Positions 16,957-25,546 of a stretch of DNA of 64,000 nucleotides are shown here, in pieces. Each line of letters opens with the position of its first letter. Position 1 is the stretch's first letter. The notes beneath the pieces were generated by a model. It ran no database searches and was not told the DNA's origin. It saw only the letters and a program-made list of their open reading frames with translations. The stretch lies in the NCBI GenBank assembly GCA_002367105.1, contig DFCS01000008.1:102683-166682 (forward strand), written 5' to 3'. The position numbers and the translations under genes are program-made. Source of the stretch: Hungatella sp. UBA3048 (lineage in GTDB: Bacteria > Bacillota > Clostridia > Lachnospirales > Lachnospiraceae).

Positions 16957-18084
16957 CTATTTATTTGCACCGAAACCGGTATAATTCTCTACAACTATTT
17001 CCCCGGAAACGATCTTCTCTTCCAGTTCTTTTACTTTTTCTACTATATCTTCAGGGAATTTATCTCCCAGGTGATCTTTCATAACACTGAAATCGGTCAG
17101 GCCGACACCTTCTTCCTTTATGGTCAGATAAGAAGTGGAATTTCCCTTAAATGTGCCTTCAACCACTGACTGGATTGCCAGATAGCAGGCTGTATCCACA
17201 CGCTTTACCATAGAGGTCAGCACGCTTCCCGGCTGGTCATTATCCTGGTTCAAATCCACACCTATGGCATATTTTCCTGCTTCCTTTGCTCCTTCCAAAA
17301 TTCCAGGGCCTGTTCCGGATGCTACGTTCATTACGATATCCGCTCCCTGATCAAACTGCGCCAGAGTCAGTTCCTTTCCCTTTAACGGATCGTTCCATGT
17401 TCCTGCAAAAGACTGAAGAACCTTAATATCCGGGTCTATGTATTTTGCTCCCTGCTCATATCCAGTAAAGAAATCATGAAGAACCGGAATATCCATTCCT
17501 CCTACCCAGCCAATGATCTTCTCCGGGTTTACCCCTTCAATATCTGTTTTCTGGGTAAACATGGCTGCTGCCGCACCTGCCAGGAAAGACCCCTGATTCT
17601 GTGCGAAGCTGATGGATACGATATTGTCGCCTTCCACCGTGGTGTCAATAATGGCAAATTTCACATTCGGATAGTTTGCACAATGCTCTTTCATGTACTC
17701 TTCAAAGTTAGAGGAAGAGCAAATAACAAGATCATAACCGTCCTCGCAGGCAGATAAAAAGTTTGCCTCCCATTCTTCTGCAGATGTGCCCTCCAGATTT
17801 TTGATTTCCACTCCATAATCTGCGGCAGCCTCTTTTGCCCCCTCATTGCAGGAATCATTATAGGACTTGTCCCCTAAATTTCCGGAATACACAATGCATA
17901 CCCTTTTTCCGGCTCCTGCCTTTTCCTTTCCTTCCCCATTCTCTGATGCTGCCTTTGCAGTTGTTCCTTCAGTTGCCTCTACCGTTTTACCGGCCTCCTT
18001 TGCTGCTCCTGCCCCGCCGGAACAGCCGGTCAGCGATACCGCCAGTGCTGCCGTCATCAGAATGCTCAAAACTCTTTTTTTCAT
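16957..18084 (-). CDS. bmpA: BMP-family nucleoside-binding lipoprotein
   Basis: A 375-residue lipoprotein. The signal peptide has lipobox LTGC at 18-21, followed by a Gly/Ala/Thr/Glu-rich linker to about residue 58. The Bmp domain follows: VCIVYSGNLGDKSYNDS, FAIIDTT, SFAQNQGSFLAGAAAAM, KIIGWVGGMDIPVLHDF, ADIVMNVASGTGPG and AIGVDLNQDN. These are the usual nucleoside-pocket regions of NupN/TmpC/PnrA homologues. It is the first gene of the 11-kb operon, with AAAGGAGG before its ATG. Confidence 0.92.
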   Translation of the reverse strand: MKKRVLSILMTAALAVSLTGCSGGAGAAKEAGKTVEATEGTTAKAASENGEGKEKAGAGKRVCIVYSGNLGDKSYNDSCNEGAKEAAADYGVEIKNLEGTSAEEWEANFLSACEDGYDLVICSSSNFEEYMKEHCANYPNVKFAIIDTTVEGDNIVSISFAQNQGSFLAGAAAAMFTQKTDIEGVNPEKIIGWVGGMDIPVLHDFFTGYEQGAKYIDPDIKVLQSFAGTWNDPLKGKELTLAQFDQGADIVMNVASGTGPGILEGAKEAGKYAIGVDLNQDNDQPGSVLTSMVKRVDTACYLAIQSVVEGTFKGNSTSYLTIKEEGVGLTDFSVMKDHLGDKFPEDIVEKVKELEEKIVSGEIVVENYTGFGANK

Positions 18085-18144
18085 TGAAATACCTCCTTTA
18101 AATATATAATGTAAAAGGATATCATTTTACTCTTATCTTTAGGT

Positions 18145-18154
18145 AAAACGTTTT
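18145..18154. promoter_or_regulatory. Candidate LacI-type operator upstream of the nucleoside operon
   Basis: AAAACGTTTT is a perfect palindrome with the central CG typical of LacI-family operators. It lies about 60 bases before the first gene of the operon that encodes a LacI regulator. Short, so only suggestive. Confidence 0.4.
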
Positions 18155-18395
18155 TCCTTTTTGCCCAAAAATAAAACAGCTTCATTATCTGCATTTCCTA
18201 ATGCCAATGCTACCATCTTCAGAATGAGTTGTCAAGTACTTTTGCACAAAAAATCATTTTATTAAAGTGCTTTCCTATGACGTTTTGTCATTTTCATTCA
18301 TAACACTTATTGATAAATACATATAACTGCTACATAATCAACTTTACGTTAGTTATTATTTGTTACAATTAATAAACGAAAGGTAGAAAAACCAG

Positions 18396-18455
18396 ATGAC
18401 AATCAAGGAAATCGCCCAGTTGGCCGGTATTTCCATATCACCGTATCAAAAATAG
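18396..18455 (+). pseudogene. LacI-family N-terminal remnant, 19 codons
   Basis: The frame MTIKEIAQLAGISISPYQK followed by a stop begins exactly like the LacI helix-turn-helix (TIKEIAQLAGIS) and then breaks off where TVSRVLN would follow. It lies upstream of and divergent from the nucleoside operon, a classic spot for a regulator gene. The rest of the stretch 18085-18519 shows no other gene. It is best read as the 5' stub of a deleted LacI regulator. Confidence 0.6.
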
Positions 18456-18519
18456 GGAAGAGGAAAAGCCTATATCCATGTACAGAATGGGGGCTAAGAT
18501 GTAAGAGCAGATTAAAAAA

Positions 18520-18555
18520 GCCGGAGCCTTCAGAATTCCTTCCGAAAGCTCCGGC
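18520..18555 (-). terminator. Terminator of the argC-argD operon
   Basis: GCCGGAGC / GCTCCGGC with further partial pairing inside. On the minus strand it is followed by TTTTTTAATC, directly after the argD stop. Confidence 0.88.
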
Positions 18556-18562
18556 AAAAATG

Positions 18563-19762
18563 TTAAAGCTGACTCTTAAGTACCGCCTCCAGCTTCTCCA
18601 CCATTTCATCCACGTGCTCTTTTTCGATCACCAGCGGAGGAACAAAGCGAATAACATTCGTCCCGGCGCTGATTAGCACCAGTTTTTGTTCTAACAGTGC
18701 CTGGCTCACAATAGGAGCAACCGGCATAGAGAACTCCAGGCCCTGGATCAGCCCGATTCCTCTCTGGGAACTGATCATATCATACTGGTCCGCCAGAAAC
18801 TGAAGCTTCTTTGTAAGATACTCTCCCATTTCTTTTACATGGTCTACGATCTTTCTCTTTTCAAACAGTTCCAGCACCTTAAACGCCGCAGCTGTCACAA
18901 ACGGGTTTCCGCCGTAGGTGGTTCCATGGTCACCGGGGGACATGGCTGTCGCGGCTTTTCCTGATGCCAGGAATGCTCCCACTGGCACACCGTTTCCCAA
19001 AGCCTTTGCCACGGTCATTACATCCGGCTTTACACCGTATTTCTGCCAGGCGAACATGGTACCGGTCCGCCCCATTCCGCACTGGATCTCATCAAGAATC
19101 AGCAGCATGTCATGCTCATCACAAAGTGCTCTTACACCCTTTAAAAATTCCTCACTGGCCGGATAGATGCCCCCTTCTCCCTGAACGGTTTCCATGATTA
19201 TGGCGCAGGTCTTATCATTCAGCAGTTCCTTTACACTGTCCAGATCATTAAAATCAGCAAATTTAATTCCCGGAAGCAAAGGTTTAAAAGGTTCCTGGTA
19301 ATGATCATTGCCTGTTACGGAAAGAGCTCCGAGGCTCCTGCCGTGAAAGGAATGGTTCATGGCAATGATTTCGTGGTCATGGCCCCCGTCCTTATTGTAA
19401 GCGTATCTTCTGGCTATCTTTAAAGCCCCTTCCACTGCCTCCGTTCCGCTGTTAGTAAAAAACACCTTATCCATGCCCGAGGCCTTTAAAATCAGTTCTC
19501 CCGCTTCCACAGCCGGGACATTATAAAATAAATTGGAGGTATGAAGAAGCTTATCCACCTGCTTCTTTAAGGCTTCATTAAATTCAGGGTCATTATAGCC
19601 CAAACCCAGGACAGCGATCCCGGCTCCAAAATCCAGATATTCCTCTCCATCCGTGTCATAAAGGCGGACACCGTCCCCATGGTCAAAAACAATAGGGAAA
19701 CGGTTATAGGTCTTATAAATCTCAGATTCTGCTTTCTCAATGTATTCCTGCTTGCTTCGCAT
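18563..19762 (-). CDS. argD: Acetylornithine aminotransferase
   Basis: About 399 residues, a class III PLP aminotransferase that converts N-acetylglutamate semialdehyde to N-acetylornithine. Motifs: FTNSGTEAVEGALKIARRYA, FHGRSLGALSVTG, LILDEIQCGMGRTG, and PDVMTVAKALGNGVPVGAF with the PLP lysine in AKALG. GTTYGGNPF is also present. The start is MRSKQEY (19762), with GGAGAGGAG 11 bases upstream; the 26-base overlap with argB implies coupling. Last gene of the arginine operon. Confidence 0.93.
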   Translation of the reverse strand: MRSKQEYIEKAESEIYKTYNRFPIVFDHGDGVRLYDTDGEEYLDFGAGIAVLGLGYNDPEFNEALKKQVDKLLHTSNLFYNVPAVEAGELILKASGMDKVFFTNSGTEAVEGALKIARRYAYNKDGGHDHEIIAMNHSFHGRSLGALSVTGNDHYQEPFKPLLPGIKFADFNDLDSVKELLNDKTCAIIMETVQGEGGIYPASEEFLKGVRALCDEHDMLLILDEIQCGMGRTGTMFAWQKYGVKPDVMTVAKALGNGVPVGAFLASGKAATAMSPGDHGTTYGGNPFVTAAAFKVLELFEKRKIVDHVKEMGEYLTKKLQFLADQYDMISSQRGIGLIQGLEFSMPVAPIVSQALLEQKLVLISAGTNVIRFVPPLVIEKEHVDEMVEKLEAVLKSQL

Positions 19763-20648
19763 GATAAAAACGCTCCTCTCCTGCACTCATAATGGCCGTT
19801 CCGATTCCCCTGTTCGTGAATATTTCCAAAAGCAGGCAATGGGGAATCCGTCCATCCATGATATGTACCCTGGATACTCCCTGCTTCATGGCATCAATGC
19901 AGTTTTGAAGCTTTGGGAGCATACCTCCTCCCAGCATCCCGCTTTCCACAAATTCCTGCGCTTCAGCCAAGGACATTTCCGAAATAAGGGATTCCTTATT
20001 CTGAAAATCCTTATAAACGCCCTCAACATCTGTCAAAAAAGCCAGCTTTTCCGCTTCCATAGCCGTAGCAATGGCACAGGCCGCATCATCGGCATTGATA
20101 TTATAGGTTTCAAAATTCTCGTCAAAGCCCACAGGGCATATGATGGGAAGAAAATCCTTTTCCAGTAAATCATATATGATTTGAGGATCCACCTCCGTAA
20201 TATCTCCCACAAAACCAATGTCCTCTCCGTTTGAATAGCGCTTCTGGCATTTTAACATCATGCCGTCCTTTCCGCTGATTCCCACGGCTTTTACCCCAAG
20301 CTCATTCACCATCTGCACCAGGCTTTTGTTGACCCGGTTAAGTACCATCTCTGCAATCTCCATCGTTGGTTCATCGGTTACCCGGAGGCCATTGACAAAA
20401 TGAGGCTCCATGCCTGACTTTTCTACCCACCTGCTTATTTCCTTTCCCCCGCCGTGAACAATGATTGGTTTGAAGCCCACCAGTTTTAAAAGTACGACAT
20501 CCTGAATGACCTGCTTTTTCAATTCCTCATCCACCATGGCGCTGCCGCCGTATTTCACTACAATGATTTTACGGTTGAAACGCTGTATATATGGGAGGGC
20601 TTCTATCAGTACCTCAGCTTTTTCCATAATGCTATGATCCAGTTGCAT
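19737..20648 (-). CDS. argB: Acetylglutamate kinase
   Basis: 303 residues, an amino-acid kinase family member that phosphorylates N-acetylglutamate. Motifs: IVVKYGGSAM near 31, IIVHGGGKEIS near 63, VNGLRVTDEPTMEIAEMVL near 85, and NINADDAACAIATAMEAEKLAFLTDV near 190 (core NADDAA). The N-terminal helix (LIEALPYIQRFNRK) is of the long type seen in hexameric, arginine-inhibited AGKs, so feedback inhibition by arginine is likely. This agrees with the cyclic, argJ-based pathway. Confidence 0.94.
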   Translation of the reverse strand: MQLDHSIMEKAEVLIEALPYIQRFNRKIIVVKYGGSAMVDEELKKQVIQDVVLLKLVGFKPIIVHGGGKEISRWVEKSGMEPHFVNGLRVTDEPTMEIAEMVLNRVNKSLVQMVNELGVKAVGISGKDGMMLKCQKRYSNGEDIGFVGDITEVDPQIIYDLLEKDFLPIICPVGFDENFETYNINADDAACAIATAMEAEKLAFLTDVEGVYKDFQNKESLISEMSLAEAQEFVESGMLGGGMLPKLQNCIDAMKQGVSRVHIMDGRIPHCLLLEIFTNRGIGTAIMSAGEERFYHAKQAGIH

Positions 20649-20719
20649 AAAAATTTCTCCTTTCCTTTTTCCCGCCTGTTATCCGGCAGAACCCGCCCCT
20701 TTTACCGGGCGTAAAGGGA

Positions 20720-20761
20720 TATCTGTAAGGTGATTCCATCCTGAATTTTGATATACAGATA
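20720..20761 (-). repeat. Intra-operon hairpin between argJ and argB
   Basis: TATCTGTA / TACAGATA arms enclose 26 bases in the 123-base gap between argJ and argB. There is no clear T-tract. Possibly an mRNA processing or stability element. Confidence 0.35.
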
Positions 20762-20771
20762 GTTCCCATTC

Positions 20772-21995
20772 TTATGATCGGTAATCCGCATTGATCTTTA
20801 CATAATCAAAGGTCAGGTCGCATCCCCATGCCGTTGCTGTGGCTTCTCCCAATTTAATATCCGCCGTTGCTGTCACCTCCGGTTCTGATAAGATCCTGGT
20901 GGCCTCCTCTTCACTGTAGGAAAGGGCGACTCCGTTTTCAATGATTTTCAGCTTTCCCGCTGCGCTTTCAAAATATAGGTCCACCTTTTCCGGATCAAAC
21001 ACGGCTCCGGAATAGCCCATGGCACAAAGGATCCGGCCCCAGTTGGCATCATGGCCGAAAATGGCGGCTTTCGTCAGGCTGGAGGTAATGACTGATTTTG
21101 AAAGGGTCACCGCCTGTTCCTTTGTTTCCGCACCAATGATCTTCACCTCAAACAATGCGGTACAGCCTTCCCCATCACCTGCCATCTTCCTTGCAAGGGC
21201 TTCATTAATGAAATTAAGCGCTTTGCAAAATGCTTCATAATCCTCGTTCTTTGACTGGATTTCCTCATTTCCTGCCATGCCGTTTGCAAGAAGGAGCACG
21301 GTGTCATTGGTGGAGGTGTCCCCATCCACGGAAATCATGTTGTAGGTGTCTTTGATGTCCTCTCTTAAGGCTTCCTGCAAAAGCTCTTTGGAAATAGCTG
21401 CATCCGTGGTAACAAAGCTTAACATGGTGCACATGTCTGGATGGATCATTCCGGAACCCTTGCACATGCCGCCCATGGTGATGGTCTTTCCTCCGGCTTC
21501 AAATTGAACTGCAACTTCTTTCTTTACCGTATCTGTAGTCATAATGGCTATGGCCGCTGCCGTCCCGCTTTCCTGGCTGCCGTCAAGTGCCGGCACCATG
21601 GCTTTCACGCCTGCCACAATGCGGTCCATAGGAAGCTGTTTCCCGATCACTCCTGTGGACGCCACCAGAACGGAACTGACAGGGATAGAAAGGCTCTCTG
21701 CCGCCGCCTCTGCCGTTTCCATACAGTAACGAAGTCCTTCCTCTCCGGTACAGGCATTGGCGATGCCCGCATTGACAACAACTGCCTGGGCACAAGCGGA
21801 ATTCTCCACAACTACCTTATCCCATTTTACCGGAGCTGCTTTAACAATATTGGTAGTAAAGGTTCCAGCTGCCTTACAGGGCACCTCACTGTAAATCATC
21901 GCCATGTCTTTTCTGTCTTTATATTTAATACCCGCTGCTGTGGATGCAGCCTTAAATCCTTTTGCTGCGGTTACTCCGCCGTCGATCTGCTTCAT
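20772..21995 (-). CDS. argJ: Bifunctional ornithine acetyltransferase / N-acetylglutamate synthase
   Basis: 407 residues, an Ntn-type autoprocessing enzyme that moves acetyl from N-acetylornithine to glutamate. SGMIHPDMCTMLSF holds the self-cleavage site before nucleophile Thr190; the residue before the nucleophile is Cys where Ala is common. The oxyanion-site motif ASTGVIG is near 112. NDTVLLLANG and FGHDANWGRILCAMGYSG are further signatures. The beta chain would start at Thr190. It sits one base after the stop of the ACT-domain gene. Confidence 0.93.
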   Translation of the reverse strand: MKQIDGGVTAAKGFKAASTAAGIKYKDRKDMAMIYSEVPCKAAGTFTTNIVKAAPVKWDKVVVENSACAQAVVVNAGIANACTGEEGLRYCMETAEAAAESLSIPVSSVLVASTGVIGKQLPMDRIVAGVKAMVPALDGSQESGTAAAIAIMTTDTVKKEVAVQFEAGGKTITMGGMCKGSGMIHPDMCTMLSFVTTDAAISKELLQEALREDIKDTYNMISVDGDTSTNDTVLLLANGMAGNEEIQSKNEDYEAFCKALNFINEALARKMAGDGEGCTALFEVKIIGAETKEQAVTLSKSVITSSLTKAAIFGHDANWGRILCAMGYSGAVFDPEKVDLYFESAAGKLKIIENGVALSYSEEEATRILSEPEVTATADIKLGEATATAWGCDLTFDYVKINADYRS

Positions 21996-21996
21996 A

Positions 21997-22389
21997 TCAG
22001 TTTTCCTCCTTTGTTCCTGTGACCGTATACCCTTCAGTCTCCAGATGATTCAATGCCTTTTCGTAATTTTCCTTTTTCACAAGAATATAGTCTGTATTAA
22101 ATGTAGATACTGCAAATATTCCGATTCCATGATCTGCCAGTACCGTTGAAATTTTCGATAATATCCCAATGAGGGAAAAATCCAGGATTCCTTCTATGCG
22201 GAATGCTAAAAAACCATCCTCCCGTTCCACGGCATTTTGGGGAACCGAGGAAGTTTCGCATACCAGTGACAGCTCTTCGTCTGTCTTTCCCAGAAACCAG
22301 AATCCGGAGGTTATGTCAAGTGTTCCAATATCCGCTGGACCAGTCAGCTTACACACGGAAAATTCTGCAGATATTCTTTTTAAATTCAT
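21997..22389 (-). CDS. Two-ACT-domain protein (CASTOR/ACT_7-like) in the arginine operon
   Basis: 130 residues. The C-terminal half (DFSLIGILSKISTVLADHGI and on to IFAVSTFNTDYILVKKENYE) is a clear ACT domain of the ACT_7 type, related to aspartokinase regulatory domains and to the arginine sensor CASTOR. The N-terminal half (GFWFLGKTDEELSLVC) fits a second, degenerate copy. There is no catalytic domain. Sandwiched between a GNAT enzyme and argJ with almost no spacing, it may sense arginine or regulate a pathway enzyme. Such proteins are widespread and mostly uncharacterised, so the function is inference. Confidence 0.8.
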   Translation of the reverse strand: MNLKRISAEFSVCKLTGPADIGTLDITSGFWFLGKTDEELSLVCETSSVPQNAVEREDGFLAFRIEGILDFSLIGILSKISTVLADHGIGIFAVSTFNTDYILVKKENYEKALNHLETEGYTVTGTKEEN

Positions 22390-22403
22390 CTCATTTCCCT
22401 CAT

Positions 22404-22850
22404 TTAATCAACAAAATTTACAGAGTTAACCTCATTTAAATCAAAATCGTAATAATTAATATCATTGCGGAATGTCCAGCCGGACTTGCTCCAGAATTCA
22501 TTTCCCACAGTATTGGACTTAAAGGCAATTAGGTTTACCTTGCTGATCCCTTCTTTTTGCAGGCGTTTCATTGCATCCACAGCCATTTTATGCCCTACTC
22601 CGTTCTGTCGGTATTCCTCTGCCACACAAACATGATACATACAGCCCCGGCGCCCGTCATGCCCGCATAGGATGGATCCAATGATAATTCCATCCTCTTC
22701 TGCCACTACGCTGGTTTGTGGATTTCTCTTTAAAAACTTTTCCACGCCTTCCTTTGAATCATCTATCGAACGGATTCCAAATCCTTTGATTCCTGTCCAC
22801 AGCTTATGTACCTGGTAATAATCCTCCAATGTCATGGTACGAAGTATCAT
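22404..22850 (-). CDS. GNAT-family N-acetyltransferase in the arginine operon
   Basis: A 148-residue GNAT protein. Motif A (CVAEEYRQNGVGHKMAVDAM), with the R/QxxGxG acetyl-CoA loop, is near residue 75. The motif B region (VNLIAFKSNTVGNEFWSKSGW) follows. N-terminal RTMTLEDYYQVHKLW is typical of the RimI/YpeA group. Between argC and the ACT gene it might supply N-acetylglutamate anaplerotically (a short ArgA-like enzyme). It could equally modify something unrelated. The family match is firm; the substrate is open. Confidence 0.83.
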   Translation of the reverse strand: MILRTMTLEDYYQVHKLWTGIKGFGIRSIDDSKEGVEKFLKRNPQTSVVAEEDGIIIGSILCGHDGRRGCMYHVCVAEEYRQNGVGHKMAVDAMKRLQKEGISKVNLIAFKSNTVGNEFWSKSGWTFRNDINYYDFDLNEVNSVNFVD

Positions 22851-22935
22851 ATATACTCTCCTTATCCCCTTTTATTATCGCGCCTGTTGTATGATACGAT
22901 TGTTACTTTCTTGACACAGCCTTCACTCATACCCC

Positions 22936-23976
22936 TTATGGAAACAGAGGAATGAGCTTAAGCCCTTTATTCTCCGGCAGTCCAAACAGGATATTCATAT
23001 TTTGCACCGCCTGTCCTGCGGCTCCCTTTACCAGGTTATCCATCGCACCCATCATAATTATCCGGTTAGTTCTTGGATCAATTTTGAAATTCACATCCAC
23101 AAAGTTGCTTCCTTCCACCCATTTGGTCTGGGGAACCACATCCTTTTCCAGAACCCGGACAAAGTATTCTTTTGCATAATAGTTATCATAGACTGCCTTT
23201 ACTTCCTCATAAGAAATTGATTTTTTAAGAGCCGCATAGGACGTTATGAGAATCCCCCGGTTCATGGGTACCAGATGAGGGGTAAAGCTTATGGTCACCG
23301 GACGGCCCGCCCCATAGGACAACTGCTCCTCAATTTCCGGCGTGTGTCTGTGAACGCCTACGCCGTAAGCCTTGATGTTTTCATTGACTTCACAGTATAA
23401 GTTATCAACCTTAGCTCCTCTTCCGGCACCTGAGGTTCCTGACTTGGCATCAATGATGATTGTGCCGGGGTCAATGAGTCCTTCCTTTACCAACGGATAA
23501 ATGGATAGAGTGGAGCAGGTAGGATAACAGCCTGGATTGGCGATGAGTCTGGCATTTTTAATTTTCTCCCGGTTGATTTCCGGAAGCCCGTAGACAGCTT
23601 CCTTTATAAACTGAGGTGTCTTGTGCTCCATCTTATACCATTCTTCATATACAGCCACATTCTTGATCCGGTAATCTGCGCTTAAATCAATCACCTTTGT
23701 CTTACTTAAAATCTTCTCATTCATAAGAGATGCACAGAAACCCTGAGGAGTTGCCGTAAAAATCACATCTGCGATTTCAGCCAGGGCCTCCACATGATCA
23801 TCCTTGCAGGAATCGTCCACAATCTGAAACATGTTTTGGTAAATGGAAGCGTATTTCTGATCTACATAGCTTTTTGATCCGTACCATAGGATCTCTATAT
23901 CATCTCTCTGTAGCAAAAGCCTTGCAAGCTCGCCGCCTGCATATCCGGTGGATCCTATTATTCCTGCCTTAATCAT
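22936..23976 (-). CDS. argC: N-acetyl-gamma-glutamyl-phosphate reductase
   Basis: 346 residues, a NADPH-dependent reductase of acetylglutamyl phosphate. The Rossmann motif GSTGYAGGEL is at the N-terminus. The active-site Cys is in ANPGCYPTCSTLS near 147, and SGTSGAGR and HRHTPEIEEQL are conserved. The start at MIKAG (23976) has GGAG eight bases upstream and is preferred to the ATG two codons earlier. First gene of argC-GNAT-ACT-argJ-argB-argD, transcribed divergently from argG. Confidence 0.94.
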   Translation of the reverse strand: MIKAGIIGSTGYAGGELARLLLQRDDIEILWYGSKSYVDQKYASIYQNMFQIVDDSCKDDHVEALAEIADVIFTATPQGFCASLMNEKILSKTKVIDLSADYRIKNVAVYEEWYKMEHKTPQFIKEAVYGLPEINREKIKNARLIANPGCYPTCSTLSIYPLVKEGLIDPGTIIIDAKSGTSGAGRGAKVDNLYCEVNENIKAYGVGVHRHTPEIEEQLSYGAGRPVTISFTPHLVPMNRGILITSYAALKKSISYEEVKAVYDNYYAKEYFVRVLEKDVVPQTKWVEGSNFVDVNFKIDPRTNRIIMMGAMDNLVKGAAGQAVQNMNILFGLPENKGLKLIPLFP

Positions 23977-24107
23977 ATTCATCTCTCCTTATATTTTTTC
24001 ATAGGTCATCTGTTTTTAATTTCTGCCGGTTTCTGGCATTTTATACCTTATTTATACAGGCTCTTCCGTTAAAAAGAACGTCTTTCCAGATTTTTCTATC
24101 ACTGGTA

Positions 24108-24143
24108 GTTTATAATTATACATTGATAACGTATATTATGCAA
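24108..24143 (-). promoter_or_regulatory. argC operon promoter with ARG-box-like operator
   Basis: Minus strand: TTGCAT (24138-24143), 17-base spacer, TATAAT (24115-24120). The -10 sits inside ATGTATAATTATAAAC (24108-24123), which resembles an ArgR operator (TGWATAATTATWCA type). Repression by arginine-ArgR is inferred. Confidence 0.7.
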
Positions 24144-24170
24144 GTTTTTTTTATATTTTTTATTTTACCC

Positions 24171-24206
24171 TTGCATTTTTTATGGTTTAGGTGTATATTT
24201 ATGAAA
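24171..24206 (+). promoter_or_regulatory. argG promoter with ARG-box-like operator
   Basis: TTGCAT (24171-24176), 17-base spacer, TATATT (24194-24199). The -10 lies inside GTGTATATTTATGAAA (24191-24206), similar to the element at the divergent argC promoter. This supports shared ArgR control. Confidence 0.7.
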
Positions 24207-24249
24207 GTTCAATGAAAAAAATCCATTTAAAACCGAGGAGGATCTATAT

Positions 24250-25476
24250 ATGAAAGAGAAAGTTATTTTAGCCTATTCCGGCGGTCTTGATACCACAGCC
24301 ATTATCCCGTGGTTAAAGGAAAATTTTGATTATGAAGTAATCTGCTGCTGCATCGACTGCGGCCAGGGAAACGAATTAGATGGTTTGGAGGAACGGGCAA
24401 AATTATCCGGTGCTACCAAATTATATGTTGAAAATCTGGTTGATGACTTCTGCGACAATTACATCATTCCATGTGTGCAGGCAAATGCAGTTTATGAAAA
24501 CAAATACTTATTAGGAACATCCATGGCACGTCCGGCCATTGCAAAGAGACTGGTGGAAATCGCAAGGAAAGAAGGCGCAACTGCCATCTGCCACGGCGCT
24601 ACAGGAAAAGGAAACGACCAGATCCGTTTTGAGCTTGGAATCAAGGCGCTGGCTCCTGATTTAAAGATCATTGCTCCATGGCGTATGACCGATGTATGGA
24701 CCATGCAGTCCCGCGAAGATGAGATTGAATACTGCAAGCAGCACGGAATCGACCTTCCTTTCTCTGCTGATAACAGCTACAGCCGTGACCGTAACTTATG
24801 GCACATCAGCCATGAAGGCCTGGAGCTTGAAGATCCGGCAAACGAACCTAATTATGACCATTTATTAGTACTGGGCGTATCTCCTGAAAAGGCTCCGAAT
24901 GAAGGGGAATATGTAACCATGACTTTTGAAAAAGGCATTCCAACCAGCGTTAACGGGGAAAAGATGAAAGTTTCTGATATCATTGCAAAGTTAAATGAAC
25001 TGGGCGGAAAGCACGGCGTCGGCATCGTGGATATCGTGGAGAACCGGGTTGTGGGAATGAAATCCCGCGGCGTTTACGAAACTCCCGGAGGAACTATCCT
25101 TCTTGAGGCTCATCAGCAATTAGAGGAATTGGTATTAGACCGTGCTACCATGGAAGTGAAGAAAGATATGGGCAATAAATTTGCACAGATCGTTTATGAA
25201 GGAAAATGGTTTACCCCCCTTCGTGAAGCAGTTCAGGCATTTGTGGAATCCACACAGAAGTATGTGACCGGAGAAGTAAAGCTGAAGCTTTATAAGGGTA
25301 ATATCATTAAGGCCGGAACCACTTCTCCTTACTCCTTGTACAGCGAGTCCCTGGCATCCTTTACAACCGGCGACTTATATGACCACCACGATGCAGACGG
25401 CTTTATCACTCTGTTTGGTCTTCCGTTAAAGGTTCGTGCCATGAAGATGCAGGAAATTGAAAATACTAATAAATAA
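24250..25476 (+). CDS. argG: Argininosuccinate synthase
   Basis: 408 residues, ligating citrulline and aspartate with ATP. The N-terminal PP-loop is AYSGGLDTT. CHGATGKGNDQIRFEL near 117, YSRDRNLWHISHEG near 178 and SRGVYETPGGTILLEAH near 275 are all canonical. GAGGAGGATC precedes the ATG. No argH follows; the next genes are convergent. It is divergent from the argC operon and shares its 270-base control region. Confidence 0.95.
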   Translation: MKEKVILAYSGGLDTTAIIPWLKENFDYEVICCCIDCGQGNELDGLEERAKLSGATKLYVENLVDDFCDNYIIPCVQANAVYENKYLLGTSMARPAIAKRLVEIARKEGATAICHGATGKGNDQIRFELGIKALAPDLKIIAPWRMTDVWTMQSREDEIEYCKQHGIDLPFSADNSYSRDRNLWHISHEGLELEDPANEPNYDHLLVLGVSPEKAPNEGEYVTMTFEKGIPTSVNGEKMKVSDIIAKLNELGGKHGVGIVDIVENRVVGMKSRGVYETPGGTILLEAHQQLEELVLDRATMEVKKDMGNKFAQIVYEGKWFTPLREAVQAFVESTQKYVTGEVKLKLYKGNIIKAGTTSPYSLYSESLASFTTGDLYDHHDADGFITLFGLPLKVRAMKMQEIENTNK

Positions 25477-25480
25477 GTAA

Positions 25481-25522
25481 AAAAGGACGTACACAGAGCA
25501 TGTATCTGTATACGTCCTTTTT
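25481..25522. terminator. argG terminator, bidirectional
   Basis: AAAAGGACGTA pairs with TACGTCCTTTTT, with an inner CAGA/TCTG pairing. It lies between the convergent argG and GNAT genes. Confidence 0.88.
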
Positions 25523-25546
25523 GGGCTATGAAACAAATATCCAAAA

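Noticed and set aside
18085..18395. Purine riboswitch in front of the nucleoside operon
   Set aside because: The conserved aptamer loops were not found on the minus strand upstream of the BMP gene.
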